Source: Symsagittifera roscoffensis (Eukaryota; Xenacoelomorpha; Acoela; Convolutidae). Taken from it: a stretch of DNA of 64,000 nucleotides. Within the stretch, counting starts at the first letter, position 1, and every line of letters begins with the position of its first letter. The position numbers and the translations under genes are program-made. This document shows positions 43,835-53,425 of the stretch, piece after piece. The notes below the pieces were generated by a model that saw only the letters and a program-made list of their open reading frames with translations, made no database searches and was not told the origin of the DNA. The DNA is taken from positions 18,263,318 through 18,327,317 of the forward strand of contig NC_087070.1 in assembly GCF_963678635.1 (NCBI RefSeq), read 5' to 3'.

Positions 43835-46177
43835 TCATTTTATGGGTGGATATTCGTTCGGCGTCATTCCGAATTTGCGACAAATTGGACACGACTTCCC
43901 TTGGATCTTGAACCATTTCTGTACGCAGTGTTTGTGGAACAGATGCTTGCACACTAGCTCAATATTGGGCGCTTTGTCTAGCTCATAGTAGCAAATTGGG
44001 CACTCGGTTGAATTATCTCGTTCAAACGTTGTCGGCACTTGAACTTGCTTCCAAGCAGATGATGTGGAAACCATTTTTTCGCCAGCACAAGCTACCTGAT
44101 TTGTATTGCGTGAATCGATGTTTGATTTACCACTTTTTGCTTGATTGTCTGAAGAGCTGTTCTGAACAGTAACTGACTGAATATTGCTAGTAGAATCTGA
44201 ACCTTCTTTTTCGTAAATCTTTCCTTTTTTCGTCTTCTTTTTCTGAGACCCCTTTTTGGTAGTTTCTTCTGGGGTCGGTTTGACGTGGACAGCTTTCTTT
44301 GGATTGACCGTGCACCATTCTTCCAAGTCTAGCACTTTACTGACATCACTTGGAGACCTATTTGCACAGTTATCGGGACATCCAGGTGAATTGAACCTTG
44401 CACAGCTCTGATGTAGAAAGTGACCACATGTCATTTGTTCCAACTTACCCTGGTCTTGAACTAATGAATTGGAACATTGAAAACATGATTTCGCTTCAAC
44501 TGAGGGACGTCTCTGTAGCAATGGCAGACTATCTAAATTTGACGAAGCATCAGTCGATGTTTCTTTACAAACGGATGAGGAACTTTCAAAGCTTTCCCAA
44601 TCTGACAAGCCGCGTTTCATCTTAGATTGCGACAATGAACTGGAAACTGACTTCAAACTAGACACTTCTGATTGGATGATCGACGTGGAATAAGCAGCCT
44701 GTTTTTCCGAAGCACCTCTTTGTGTGGTAGTGGCATAAGAAAAGCTATGTTGGGGGAATGTTTCGAAACCGGGAGGCAATCCAGGATCCTGTCCCTGAAT
44801 TTTTCTGGGAATCTCTTTAGTATCTTTAGGCCTCGATTCTGAATTTAAAGTCTGACGTGGCCATATTTTCTCTAGATAATGCGACTCATTAGGATTTGGT
44901 GCGTCCTCTGGTCCCGCTCTTCTGGGCTCACTGGTTGTAGTTTTTGACATGTTTTGATATGAATCTGATACTATACTTCCAGATTCCGCTGAAGACGTCA
45001 AACTCCTGTTCGCATTGACAAAATTACATTTAGACAAGAAATCATTATCAGGTTCAGTTTCTTCATTTGTGTGATCACATTTTTGAATTAATTCGGGAAC
45101 GTATAAAGCACCTGTACTAATACTGTTGTGAGTGGTGATAGTCGAGACATTGTCTATCAGTTTCTGAAAGTTCCTGTTATGACGCAAGTTCTGTTTGACT
45201 TCTTCGAGCAAACTATCCGGTGACTTGAACCGATCAAAGCCATTCTTTGGGTCGTCTTTCAGAAGAGCACAAAGTATAGAAATCACTTCCCAGTAACTGG
45301 GATCCAAACTTCTAGATTCTGTCAAAATGTATGAGACGATATCTTTAATCAAAACACGACCCGTCATATAATTCGGGGAAGTAACTTCAGATGGCAGTGG
45401 GTACTTATTTGACGGTAGAACAATGACATTTTCCGGCAGCACAGGACTAACTGTATCTGACTTTGACTTCACTGATTTTTCGGATGAGACTGAGATAGAA
45501 ACACTTGTATCTGAACAATCAGTTGAAAGATGTGTACAGCTATTTTTTGATTTCAGAGAATCAGACGACGGAACGACTTCAAATGGGTCATCTCTTTGAG
45601 GGAATATAACTTCATTGTGACGATTTCTTTGTCGTTTTGAAGGCGCAATTTGTGTACTAATTTGATCATCGGCACACCAATGTGATTCATATTTATTCCA
45701 ACATGGTGTGCTTGAACTATTGATATCACCGTAACCTGATTTTACCTCTTTTAGGTTGGAAGCTAAAAGCTGAGAATCCCCGCAGCTTTCTAACTCTTCC
45801 GCCGCTATGGTAACTGGCTCATATTGATGATCAAGCGCATCTTTTGAACCTGACTGTGGTAGCTCATTATTGTTAGAATCCTGAACTTGAGTAGATGGCA
45901 AATTACTAATGATCAATTGTGACACGTGAACGTTATCCGGCTCGCTATCAAGAACAGGATCGTTGCAGAGTGCTAGATCAGTAGAACTAAGCTCTTTCGC
46001 AACAAGCTTGGCAAGATCTTTCTTTTTCAATCCATGAAAGCTTCCACGTTCAGATCGTATACTTTCCAGAGAATTTCGAATAAAGTCAATTTCTTTCGAA
46101 GAGAACTCACTCCTCTGTATTTCAGATTTTACTTTTTCTACTACCTGATCGAAAACAGAGAGAGGAGTTGAAGTCAT
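43835..46177 (-). CDS. RING-H2 finger protein, probable E3 ubiquitin ligase
   Basis: 780 residues in one exon, read from ATG 46177 to the stop at 43835. The C-terminal RING-H2 domain has Cys726, Cys729, Cys743, His745, His748, Cys751, Cys763 and Cys766 in the C3H2C3 order, so the protein should recruit an E2 and ubiquitinate targets. A second Cys/His-rich segment about 130-180 residues earlier (CFQC ... CGHFLHQSC ... CPDNC) looks like a degenerate RING. Basic stretches (KKGSQKKKTKKGK) lie between them. A probable helical domain covers about residues 275-345; most of the rest is Ser-rich and likely disordered. The RING at the extreme C-terminus and overall layout recall DZIP3/TTC3-type ligases, but I cannot confirm that. 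Substrate unknown. Confidence 0.82.
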   Translation of the reverse strand: MTSTPLSVFDQVVEKVKSEIQRSEFSSKEIDFIRNSLESIRSERGSFHGLKKKDLAKLVAKELSSTDLALCNDPVLDSEPDNVHVSQLIISNLPSTQVQDSNNNELPQSGSKDALDHQYEPVTIAAEELESCGDSQLLASNLKEVKSGYGDINSSSTPCWNKYESHWCADDQISTQIAPSKRQRNRHNEVIFPQRDDPFEVVPSSDSLKSKNSCTHLSTDCSDTSVSISVSSEKSVKSKSDTVSPVLPENVIVLPSNKYPLPSEVTSPNYMTGRVLIKDIVSYILTESRSLDPSYWEVISILCALLKDDPKNGFDRFKSPDSLLEEVKQNLRHNRNFQKLIDNVSTITTHNSISTGALYVPELIQKCDHTNEETEPDNDFLSKCNFVNANRSLTSSAESGSIVSDSYQNMSKTTTSEPRRAGPEDAPNPNESHYLEKIWPRQTLNSESRPKDTKEIPRKIQGQDPGLPPGFETFPQHSFSYATTTQRGASEKQAAYSTSIIQSEVSSLKSVSSSLSQSKMKRGLSDWESFESSSSVCKETSTDASSNLDSLPLLQRRPSVEAKSCFQCSNSLVQDQGKLEQMTCGHFLHQSCARFNSPGCPDNCANRSPSDVSKVLDLEEWCTVNPKKAVHVKPTPEETTKKGSQKKKTKKGKIYEKEGSDSTSNIQSVTVQNSSSDNQAKSGKSNIDSRNTNQVACAGEKMVSTSSAWKQVQVPTTFERDNSTECPICYYELDKAPNIELVCKHLFHKHCVQKWFKIQGKSCPICRKFGMTPNEYPPIK

Positions 46178-46743
46178 CGATATAATTTAACTGAATTGAG
46201 TATATCGATGTTATCCATGAATCTGAAACACATCTGTTCATATCCATCGAGCATTGCAGTGACTTCAAAATAACTAGCGAGTAACGCTCCCCTGGTGCTT
46301 CAAACAGATTAATGTACGTAGAAAATGCGTGTTAAGCAATGTATGAAAAAACAACAAAACGAATGCAACCATTACAACAGACGGGTGGCCATCCAACAAC
46401 ACTTTTTTTCAAATACTAAAACGATTTAAAAAAAGAATATCAACTATAGGGTTCTTTTCAAACTAAAATGGTCCAATCTGCGAAAAACAGTTTCAGATCT
46501 TCGCATTTTTAACTCAGACTCAAAACCCTAAAATGAGGACAGTGTACAACTGCACAGTCCATATTTAACTCTAGAGGCGAAGCAGAGCTTCGCACCATTA
46601 GCGATACCACACTAACAAAAACAGCACCATTAGCGATACAAACATAAAAACCTAAGTCGAAAATTTGAGTTTAAAAACTAGGTGAACCAAAATTTTCGAA
46701 TGTCTTGATAAATAACAACTAAGGGCCCAGCTAAAAATTGTAA
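46178..46743. other. intergenic, RING gene 5' flank
   Basis: Should hold the promoter of the RING gene. Visible structure: a perfect small hairpin GCGAAGC-AGA-GCTTCGC near 46575-46591, followed by a tandem duplication of CACCATTAGCGATAC. Confidence 0.45.
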
Positions 46744-46850
46744 CAGTCGTCCGCTTACGTCACATATGAGGTTAAGAGAAATATGCACTATAACCTCTTG
46801 TGTTTTTGTACCTCATTCTGTTGGAGCCAATTCGTGTGACATTCGACCAG
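46744..46850 (+). repeat. dispersed repeat, left copy (partner 51227-51385)
   Basis: Shares TCACAYATGAGG, CTATAACC, CTCTTGTGTTTTT, TACCTCA and GGAGCCAATTCG with 51227-51385 in the same order and orientation, but lacks about 25 internal bases. The pair brackets the nested transposon cluster. Confidence 0.6.
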
Positions 46851-46947
46851 AATGGACAAAATGCAGATTCAGCAGATTCGGAATTTTAGCAGCGAACCTT
46901 CCGATTTTAGCAGCGAACCTTCCGAATTGACGGTTTTAAGCGATTAG

Positions 46948-48193
46948 TATAATTAGTAGCAAAAAGTTCGGACAGACAGAATTAATTAAAATGAGCAATC
47001 AGTGCTTTTCGACGTTTTTTTGCATGCAAAATCTGAAGCCGAGCAACCTTGAACTTTTTGTCAGACCAAATTCAAAATGCGAGGTCGTCGATTATCCGAT
47101 GATTATGCAAACCTAATTTTTAAATATTGCGATGAAAATCCAGATTTTACAATAAAACAGTTAGCAAAATTGGTTAAAAAGTCGAAATCTACCGTTTATG
47201 ATGCTTTACAAAGACGAATATCAAGGACTTTTATTCAACAAAAAAAGAGATTAGGCCGCCCCAATAAAACGAACGCAGGTGAAGATGATGAAATTATTCA
47301 AAATTTGGAAACTGATCGCAGAAAAACCTTAGCCACCCTGAGCAATAATTTTCCCGTCTCAAGGTTTACTATTCGACGACGTATTCAAAAAGCAGGATTT
47401 CGTTACCGAAAAGCATCGCAAAAATTTTTTGACGCCACAACAAAGAGAAAAACGAATACTTTATGCAAATCGTTATTTGAATTTCGATTGGAGTCGGGTT
47501 ATGTTTTCCGAGGAAATGGTTGTGAAACTTAGGAAAACGAGAAAAAACTCGGAGATATATTTTTGGAGACGGTCAAGCGAGCGATTTGAAACACGAATTT
47601 CAATCGATACACAAATTCAGAGGGGTGGAAATGTGACAGTCTGGGGTTGTTTTTCATTTTTTGGTTTCGGCTGTATTGAAACTTTCTATTCCACGATGAA
47701 CGCCCAGCATTATACAGAAGAAACTTTACCAAATTTTTTGCTCCCTAGTGTGGACATGCTGAACCCCCCAAGAAGAACGTTTGTTTTTCAACAAGACAAT
47801 TCCACACCCCATACTGCAAATGTGACGAAAAACTATTTACGAGAAAAAATATTCCACTGCTCAAATAGCCCTGATCTAAACCCAATTGAAAATGTGTGGG
47901 GGAGAATAAAGAAAAAAATGGCTTTAGATCCTCCAAAAACTCCTGAAGAAGCTGCCCAAAAAGTTCGCGGTATTTGGTTTTCTTTGCCAGAAGATTATGC
48001 GCAAATTCTTGCCCTTAGTGTGCCTACTCGGCTTCGAAATGCAATTGCCCGCCGTGGTTATAGGTTTTGAGCGAAAACTCTGCTTTATGAACTGTCGACG
48101 TTATGTTTATTTCAGTTTTAATTTCCATTGATGTCTAGACAGTTGCTCTTTTTAATTAATTCTGTCTGTCCGAACTTTTTGCAACTCTCTATA
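46948..48193 (+). mobile_element. Tc1/mariner-family transposon
   Basis: 40-bp terminal inverted repeats (46959-46998 and 48143-48182, starting GCAAAAAGTTCGGACAGACA) match at 39 positions. TATA at both outer ends (46948-46951, 48190-48193) fits insertion at TA. Total about 1.25 kb, normal for the family. The right end abuts the TAG/TAC-rich tail of the LINE remnant. Confidence 0.88.
47077..48070 (+). pseudogene. Tc1/mariner transposase, frameshifted
   Basis: N-terminal helix-turn-helix DNA-binding regions begin at ATG 47077; the catalytic domain continues in the next frame from about 47429 to 48070. The break is at a run of six T near 47422-47427, consistent with one extra base. Around the last two acidic residues the motif reads QQDNSTPHTAN then SPDLNPIENVW, with only 30 residues between Asp and Glu instead of the usual 34. 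The first catalytic position reads FSEE where FSDE is usual. Both the shift and these changes predict an inactive copy. Confidence 0.85.
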
Positions 48194-48693
48194 GTAGTAA
48201 TAGTAGCAGTAGTAGGGATTCAGTGTTTCCACAAGGGGTCCAGGCCAGTGTCATCCTTCACGTCTCATATCGCAAGTCTAGTTCTACAATTGTTTGTCGC
48301 ACAATCACATGCAAGCTTCCATGTGCATTTATTTCTTTCGTCATAGAGAGCAAATTTGTTCCAGAACACTTGGAGCAGGGCGCCTTTCATTCCAGACCAA
48401 TTTCGCAAATCTATCCTAAGTGCATTCGCAAGACGACATGTCTGGTAAAAGAAATTTTGTTCACACCTGTACTTTGATGGACGCTTTAGCTGAAACATAG
48501 GATAGCGAGAGAAATCTATGTATTGTGGAACATCAATCATATAAGTATCGTATCGTTTCAAAATTAATTTTGCCAGCAGTAACAGGTTGTTCAATTGTAT
48601 GTACATGGGCAGTGGTAAAATTTGTAGTCGTTTAGGTTTATCTTTGTAATTGGTATGTTTACTATGCAAAATCCAATTTACCAGGCATTTCGG

Positions 48694-48875
48694 GACCCGA
48701 CATTTTTCAAACCCAAAACCCAATTACCCGATAAGCTAAAACCCGAAACCGAACCTGACATTTTCTTCAAACCCGAACCCGAACCCGACATTCATTTCAA
48801 ACCCGAAACCCGGCCCGAAACCCGAAAAAGATCTCAAAACCCGATTACCCGACCCGATACCCGACATGCCCGATT
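48694..48875 (+). repeat. hAT subterminal CCCGAA/CCCGAC repeats, left
   Basis: Degenerate tandem array of ACCCGAA, ACCCGAC and ACCCGAT units next to the left inverted repeat. A roughly 70-base part matches the array at 50817-50940 in the same orientation (ACCCGAAACCC ... TCTCAAAACCCGA ... ACCCGACCCGATACCCGA). Likely transposase-binding sites. Confidence 0.75.
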
Positions 48876-49086
48876 TTCAGGTAGATTAAATGGTATGAAC
48901 GTTGACGCAATAAATTTGATGCGTTTTTAGAGTGTAACTTTCTCTTACAGTGAACAATAAAAATAGCTGTAAAAACAATATTTATGCAATAAATGTGTAT
49001 TAAAATGGGAATGTATATAGAAAACAAAAAAGTTCAACGGAAATATAAAGCTGTATTATTATGAAATGGGAACGTACAAGTACGTA

Positions 49087-50688
49087 TTAAACGCATTCCT
49101 CGGTGAGTTTCAAGAACACGTTGCGTGTAAAATTCTCCGTCTTAAGTCGCGATTGAATATCCTTCTTCAAGTACTTTGCATAACTGAACGCTCTCTCAAT
49201 GTCAGAATTTGTTGCGGGAATTTGTCTCAATGTTCTTCGTATTTGTTCCTCTTTTGGTCCAACTGCCCTTTCAAGTTGTAAGAAGTCTTTGAAAGAAGTT
49301 GGCGTTGCATAAGTATGCTCGGTCTGTTGCAATTTTTCAATATTGTCATCAATTTCTTTCGCCAACCGCTTGTATAATTTACCGCGTTTGTTAAACGCCT
49401 GGACAACTGCGTTTTTGGAACCACACCATTTGTCAAGTAGTTGTAACATGTCATCACGGACCATCTCCAAACCACTTTCACGTTCGACAAATGTTCGCAC
49501 ATATTCGACGGTCTTGAGATAGAAGTCAAAGTCCTTCGGTATTTCTTTCTTTTGCAGCTCTAGTGTTACTTCGTAAAATGGTTTCAACACCTTAACTAAA
49601 CAGTCTTAATGTTGCCAATCAAAACGTCGTTCGTGGTAAAACTTTTCCACTGACCCGCGAAGTTTGAGAAAACGTTCTAGCATCAAATAAGTGGAGTTCC
49701 ATCGTGTTTCGTTGTCAAGGACAACATCTAGTTCTGATTTCTGGAACTGTTTTTGCATAAACATGAAGGTTGCATTATTGTTGGGTGTGCGGATGTCTTT
49801 TACAGCTTGTCGTATTTCATTCACAAAATTGCAAAAAATCAAACGGTTCGATGCTACGGGTATTCAATGTGTCAAAGTCTTCATCGGCCTCGTCGGTGTC
49901 GTTCTCGTTGTTGCTATCTTCATTCTGAATCACTATCTCTTCATCCGTTTGAATAGCAACTTCATTGTCGGTTTCAATAACATCATCATGAATCAAACTG
50001 GCATTTATCAACTTTTTTACAATCAGATTGATTACATGTGCCAGGCGAGTCTTTCTTTTGCGATGCCAAACTTGGCAAGGAGTTCTTTTGTATATTTTTT
50101 CATCTCCCTTGCGCCACATGAAAAATCGTAATTAATTAATCCAAGAAAAATGCTCTTGCCTTTTTGATACACATAGACACCAATAAATTTTTCGTGATGA
50201 TTGTTCGTCCATTTGTCTAGAGCCAAGACTAACTTCTCTCTCCCCTCTAGTAATTTCTTAATGAGATCTATGCGCTCGAAGTATTTGGCATTAAGTGTCC
50301 GATTGAGATCATCAAAAGTTGGTACAGCTAGGCCAGACTTTTGAAACAGTTTCTTGAAGCGAGGGGAACTGCTAACTTTTGTTACTGACACATTGTCAAG
50401 ATATACGAATTGGGAATGGAAAGAAAACTTTTCAGTATTCGAGTTCAGAAATTTTCTTATGGAAATTTGATTTACATCTTCCGACTCAGTGGAAGTGCAG
50501 GTGCTAATGTGCCTTTCAAGAGCTGACGTATTGCTCTTTTTACATGAAAATACACTTTTGCAACGAACGCACTTCCGCGCTTCTGTTTTCTTCTTGTCAA
50601 TGAAACCGCACAGAAACTTGTCTTTCAACTTTGGATTTTTGGTTTCAAAAATCCGCCACTCTTCCTTCATCGTACAATGCAATCGCAT
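49087..50688 (-). pseudogene. hAT transposase, broken
   Basis: Pieces in order on the minus strand: 50688-50032 with a BED-type zinc finger (CVRC ... HISTC) and the start of the catalytic core (LALDKW); 50119-49817, an acidic insertion region; 49842-49606 with the hAT hallmark ETRWNSTYLMLER; and 49590-49087 ending in the C-terminal dimerisation block (PATNSDIERAFSYA). Near 50040 the text passes directly from the core into a HVINLIVKK block that normally lies about 40 residues further on, so the part carrying the second catalytic Asp seems deleted. A TAA near 49604 is a further break. Not functional. Confidence 0.85.
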
Positions 50689-50816
50689 TCAGAAATGAAA
50701 TAGAAATAAAAATTAAAAAAGTAAAAAACCTCAAACAAAAGAAAAATTGGGAAAGTTTTTGTCGAAACCGAAAACAGCAAACAAAAGTCGGGTTTTAGAA
50801 ATCCGACATAATTGAA

Positions 50817-50940
50817 TACCCGAACCCGAACCCGAACCCGAAAATTTGTTGAACCCGAAACCCGACCCGAAACCCGAAATTTGTCTCAAAACCCGAAAAC
50901 CCGACCCGATACCCGAAAACCCGAACCCGAACCCGAAATG
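50817..50940 (+). repeat. hAT subterminal CCCGAA/CCCGAC repeats, right
   Basis: Array of ACCCGAA-type units next to the right inverted repeat, in direct, not inverted, orientation relative to the left array. Confidence 0.75.
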
Positions 50941-51226
50941 CCTGCAATTTACCGCCCTTTTTTGAATTATCTCGTATTGTGTCATGACGTATTTTCATAG
51001 ACCTATGCAAGAACTAGCATACATTATTACGGGAATGACCATCCATTTATACAGGTTTAACTTTGCTTTCCACTGTAGATTTGATGTATTCCTCTTTATC
51101 ATGAAAAACACTCTGTTTGCCTTTACGCATGCTTTTTCCATATGTTGGCTCCATGTTAGATCATTTGATACGATTAGTCCAAGGTCTTTCTGACAGTCTA
51201 GATGAGCTATTTGTTCATTATTTGTA

Positions 51227-51385
51227 ACATTCGTCTACTGTAGTCACACATGAGGCTTAAGAAAAATAGGCCCTATAACCATTGGCTCAAGAGTCAGGGA
51301 CACTATCTCTTGTGTTTTTCTACCTCAAATCAGTCGGAGCCAATTCGGTTCGCTTGTGACATGAGACTACGACCCGTTACAGCTT
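51227..51385 (+). repeat. dispersed repeat, right copy (partner 46744-46850)
   Basis: Longer copy of the repeat at 46744-46850, including an extra segment GGCTCAAGAGTCAGGGACAC. It begins exactly where the LINE remnant ends. Confidence 0.6.
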
Positions 51386-52484
51386 AAAGGCTACTACCAA
51401 AATATCCCCCCACTCTAGAATTAAGAACGTCCCCATACTTAGGTCTCTAGATACCCAAAATACATGAACGCCGTTAAAAACCGGGTCGGAACAATCCATT
51501 AAGTTACTTTTTATTAGACAGTGGAACTTTGATCCATTTCAGATGGATCAACCTAAAACTCGCCATATCTCAACATGACAATCATAAAGCACACTCTAGG
51601 AATTTAAATTAAGGACTCACATGCTGATGCGCTCAAGCACAGGAGGTAATTAAATGGGTGAGCAACTCTAGAATTAACTAAGATAACTAGGTAAGTTCAA
51701 TGTTTATCAGTTTGAATGGCCGAGGTAAGTTTGAACTCTAGAATGAAGTTTTATGTGAACCATTGGGACACTCAAGCTGTCAACCTTTCCGTCGAAGGTT
51801 CCTTCTAGTCCAGTTCGAATAATTGTTCTCTCGAGAATACTCTGTCTTCTATTTCAGATAGGACAGCTCTTTTCTTGTTCACTATGATGGAAATTGCGAA
51901 TAGCAATTTCCCACTTGTTTTTATCTGACAACTTTCCCGCGATTGTTATTCGATCGTTCTCATTTCTCTTTTTCGGTTTTCAGTTATCGCGAGAAAATCG
52001 TGCATGACAGGCTCCATTCGAATTTTTGAAAAATTAAATTTCACCCCAAAATTAAGTGCTCTTGCTTTTCTCAAGGTCAAACTTCCAAATATGACCGACT
52101 GGCACATACTCCCCGGACTCAAGATCGATGTCCTCATCGCGTGCTGTCGTCTGCCAGTGAGTCCCAAAAAACCGAGTGTTGCTCAAGGTACAGTGCCAGT
52201 GGTCATTTACAGAAGTTTGCAGCAGACTTAAGCTTATCTACACCCCAAAATTCACAGCCATGTAAAATTATCACACTATCGCTAAACAGCAATCAAAATC
52301 TGCACACACCTGCACCCTTGATTTCTCGCTTTTCAAGCCAATTATTTAAAATTTCTTTTGTCCCATTCAATTAGGAAATTGTCATGCAGCATTTTGATTT
52401 ATATAATAGATATAGCATATTAATAACAATATCTGTTTCGTTAAAATTTCTTTTTCGTGAACCCAGGTTTCACCCGGATCCACA
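51386..52484. other. flank of the minus-strand giant element; possible 3' LTR region
   Basis: About 1.1 kb without a complete gene. CTCTAGAAT motifs occur at about 51414, 51667 and 51739, and CTCAAG occurs five times (for example near 51641, 51773 and 52119), continuing the hexamer bias of the element to the right. That suggests this stretch belongs to it. LTR limits cannot be set because the partner LTR is outside the window. Confidence 0.35.
52004..52231 (+). pseudogene. retroelement polyprotein-like fragment
   Basis: A 75-codon open stretch on the plus strand, opposite in direction to the neighbouring element, with a block reading VKLPNMTDWHILPGLKIDVL then PVSPKKPSV that resembles a conserved region of some Ty3-like polyproteins. 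No active-site motif is visible. It could be an unrelated old insertion or chance. Confidence 0.3.
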
Positions 52485-52534
52485 CTCAAGCCCCCCTTCC
52501 CTCTCAAGACTCAAGATCCATTCGAACCATCCGC

Positions 52535-53425
52535 TCATTTCGCACTCTTCGCCTTGGAGGTGCCGCTCCCTGAAGTACTAGATACGGCAAACTGTCTCAA
52601 CAGTTCTTCTTCATCATCGGAGCTAATCACGATCTCCTCCCAAGCCTTCAGCTGTTCATAGGATCGCATCCATTCTCTTTGCTCCTGCAACCTCTTTGCC
52701 TGGTTGGGTAGTGCCTTCACCCTAGATTCCCTGTTCAAAGAAAAGGAGTTGTGCAGGCTCAAGCTCACGTTCTTCGCCAAGTCTTCCTCTAGTATTGATT
52801 CCCTCGCTTTGGTATTGTCTCTAGACATTTTACCCACTCTCTTCCATCCTGTCGTGATCGCATTTCGATGGGTTAACAGGGGTCTCTTGAAAGCTTCCGG
52901 CCCAATCTCGGCCTGGAACTGTCGATACTCCTTTTGATGCTTTCTCATGTGATCTTTCGTCGTCATGTACAACCAAGACGTCAGTGTCGCCCGAAACCAT
53001 GGAAAGTACCTCAAACGGCTCCATACGTGTCTGACTTCCGTTGGTATGGCGAATACTTTGCACGCAGTCTCAAACAACTCGAGTCTCCTGCTGTAGTCTA
53101 TCGCATATATTGATTCAGCCGTTGGCGTTGTCGCTTTCCGATACTTCGTTATATTCTCTTCTATCCATCTCAGAGCCAGCATCGTACTCACTACTAAGAG
53201 CGTCACCTTCTGCCGGTGATCCGGTAGTCCGATCGACCGAATTTCTTCCATATCCCACACCAGGCAAAGGTTCTTATGACCTGGATACCACACCGTTTGT
53301 GCCAAACAGTGGCATGGGCATTCTCCATGGGTGATCTCAATGCTCCTGAGGTTACGCTCTCCCGAGGCTTCCAAGAGAGGCTCAAGCTCCATCATTTTCT
53401 CATGTATCGTGTCGTTCTCTTCCAT
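52535..53425 (-). CDS. 296-residue protein of unknown function
   Basis: Starts at ATG 53425 inside the end of the previous ORF (34-base overlap, different frame) and ends at 52535. Mostly helical with many Trp and Arg in the middle (about residues 130-160), a Lys/Arg/Gln-rich helix near 240-260, an acidic DDEEE patch and a Ser/Gly/Lys tail. The close overlap suggests re-initiation or a lost frame continuity with the ORF before. Not recognised. A purine-rich tract follows within 50 bases, so it is the last gene of the element. Confidence 0.6.
   Translation of the reverse strand: MEENDTIHEKMMELEPLLEASGERNLRSIEITHGECPCHCLAQTVWYPGHKNLCLVWDMEEIRSIGLPDHRQKVTLLVVSTMLALRWIEENITKYRKATTPTAESIYAIDYSRRLELFETACKVFAIPTEVRHVWSRLRYFPWFRATLTSWLYMTTKDHMRKHQKEYRQFQAEIGPEAFKRPLLTHRNAITTGWKRVGKMSRDNTKARESILEEDLAKNVSLSLHNSFSLNRESRVKALPNQAKRLQEQREWMRSYEQLKAWEEIVISSDDEEELLRQFAVSSTSGSGTSKAKSAK

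Larger units (their letters stand above)
48682..50944 (-). mobile_element. hAT-family DNA transposon
   Basis: 2263 bp bounded by 13-bp inverted repeats CAGGCATTTCGGG (48682-48694, 50932-50944) and an exact 8-bp target duplication CAATTTAC (48674-48681, 50945-50952), as expected for hAT. Joining the flanks restores the LINE reading, which confirms both borders. The perfect duplication suggests a fairly young insertion. Confidence 0.93.
48192..51225 (-). mobile_element. LINE (non-LTR retrotransposon) remnant, split by a hAT element
   Basis: Read on the minus strand, 51218-50953 encodes the end of a non-LTR reverse transcriptase (DLGLIVSNDLTWSQHMEKA, then LYKWMVIPVIMYAS and IQKRAVNW). The same frame resumes across the hAT insertion at 48681 and continues to about 48265 (RLQILPLPMYIQLNN, then LLLLAKLILKRYD), the usual C-terminal region of CR1/Jockey-type ORF2. 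One stop lies at about 51000. A 3' tail of TAC-type trinucleotides sits at 48194-48215. The copy is 5'-truncated near 51225. Confidence 0.75.

Noticed and set aside
46571-46640. Helitron-like 3' end (short hairpin followed by CTAG on the minus strand)
   Set aside because: The hairpin-to-CTAG distance is only two bases and the similar hairpin near 40792 lacks CTAG, so it does not fit Helitron ends.
48694-50940. CCCGAA arrays as telomeric or CRISPR-like repeats
   Set aside because: They lie inside the hAT borders next to its inverted repeats and are degenerate without spacers; subterminal binding sites explain them.
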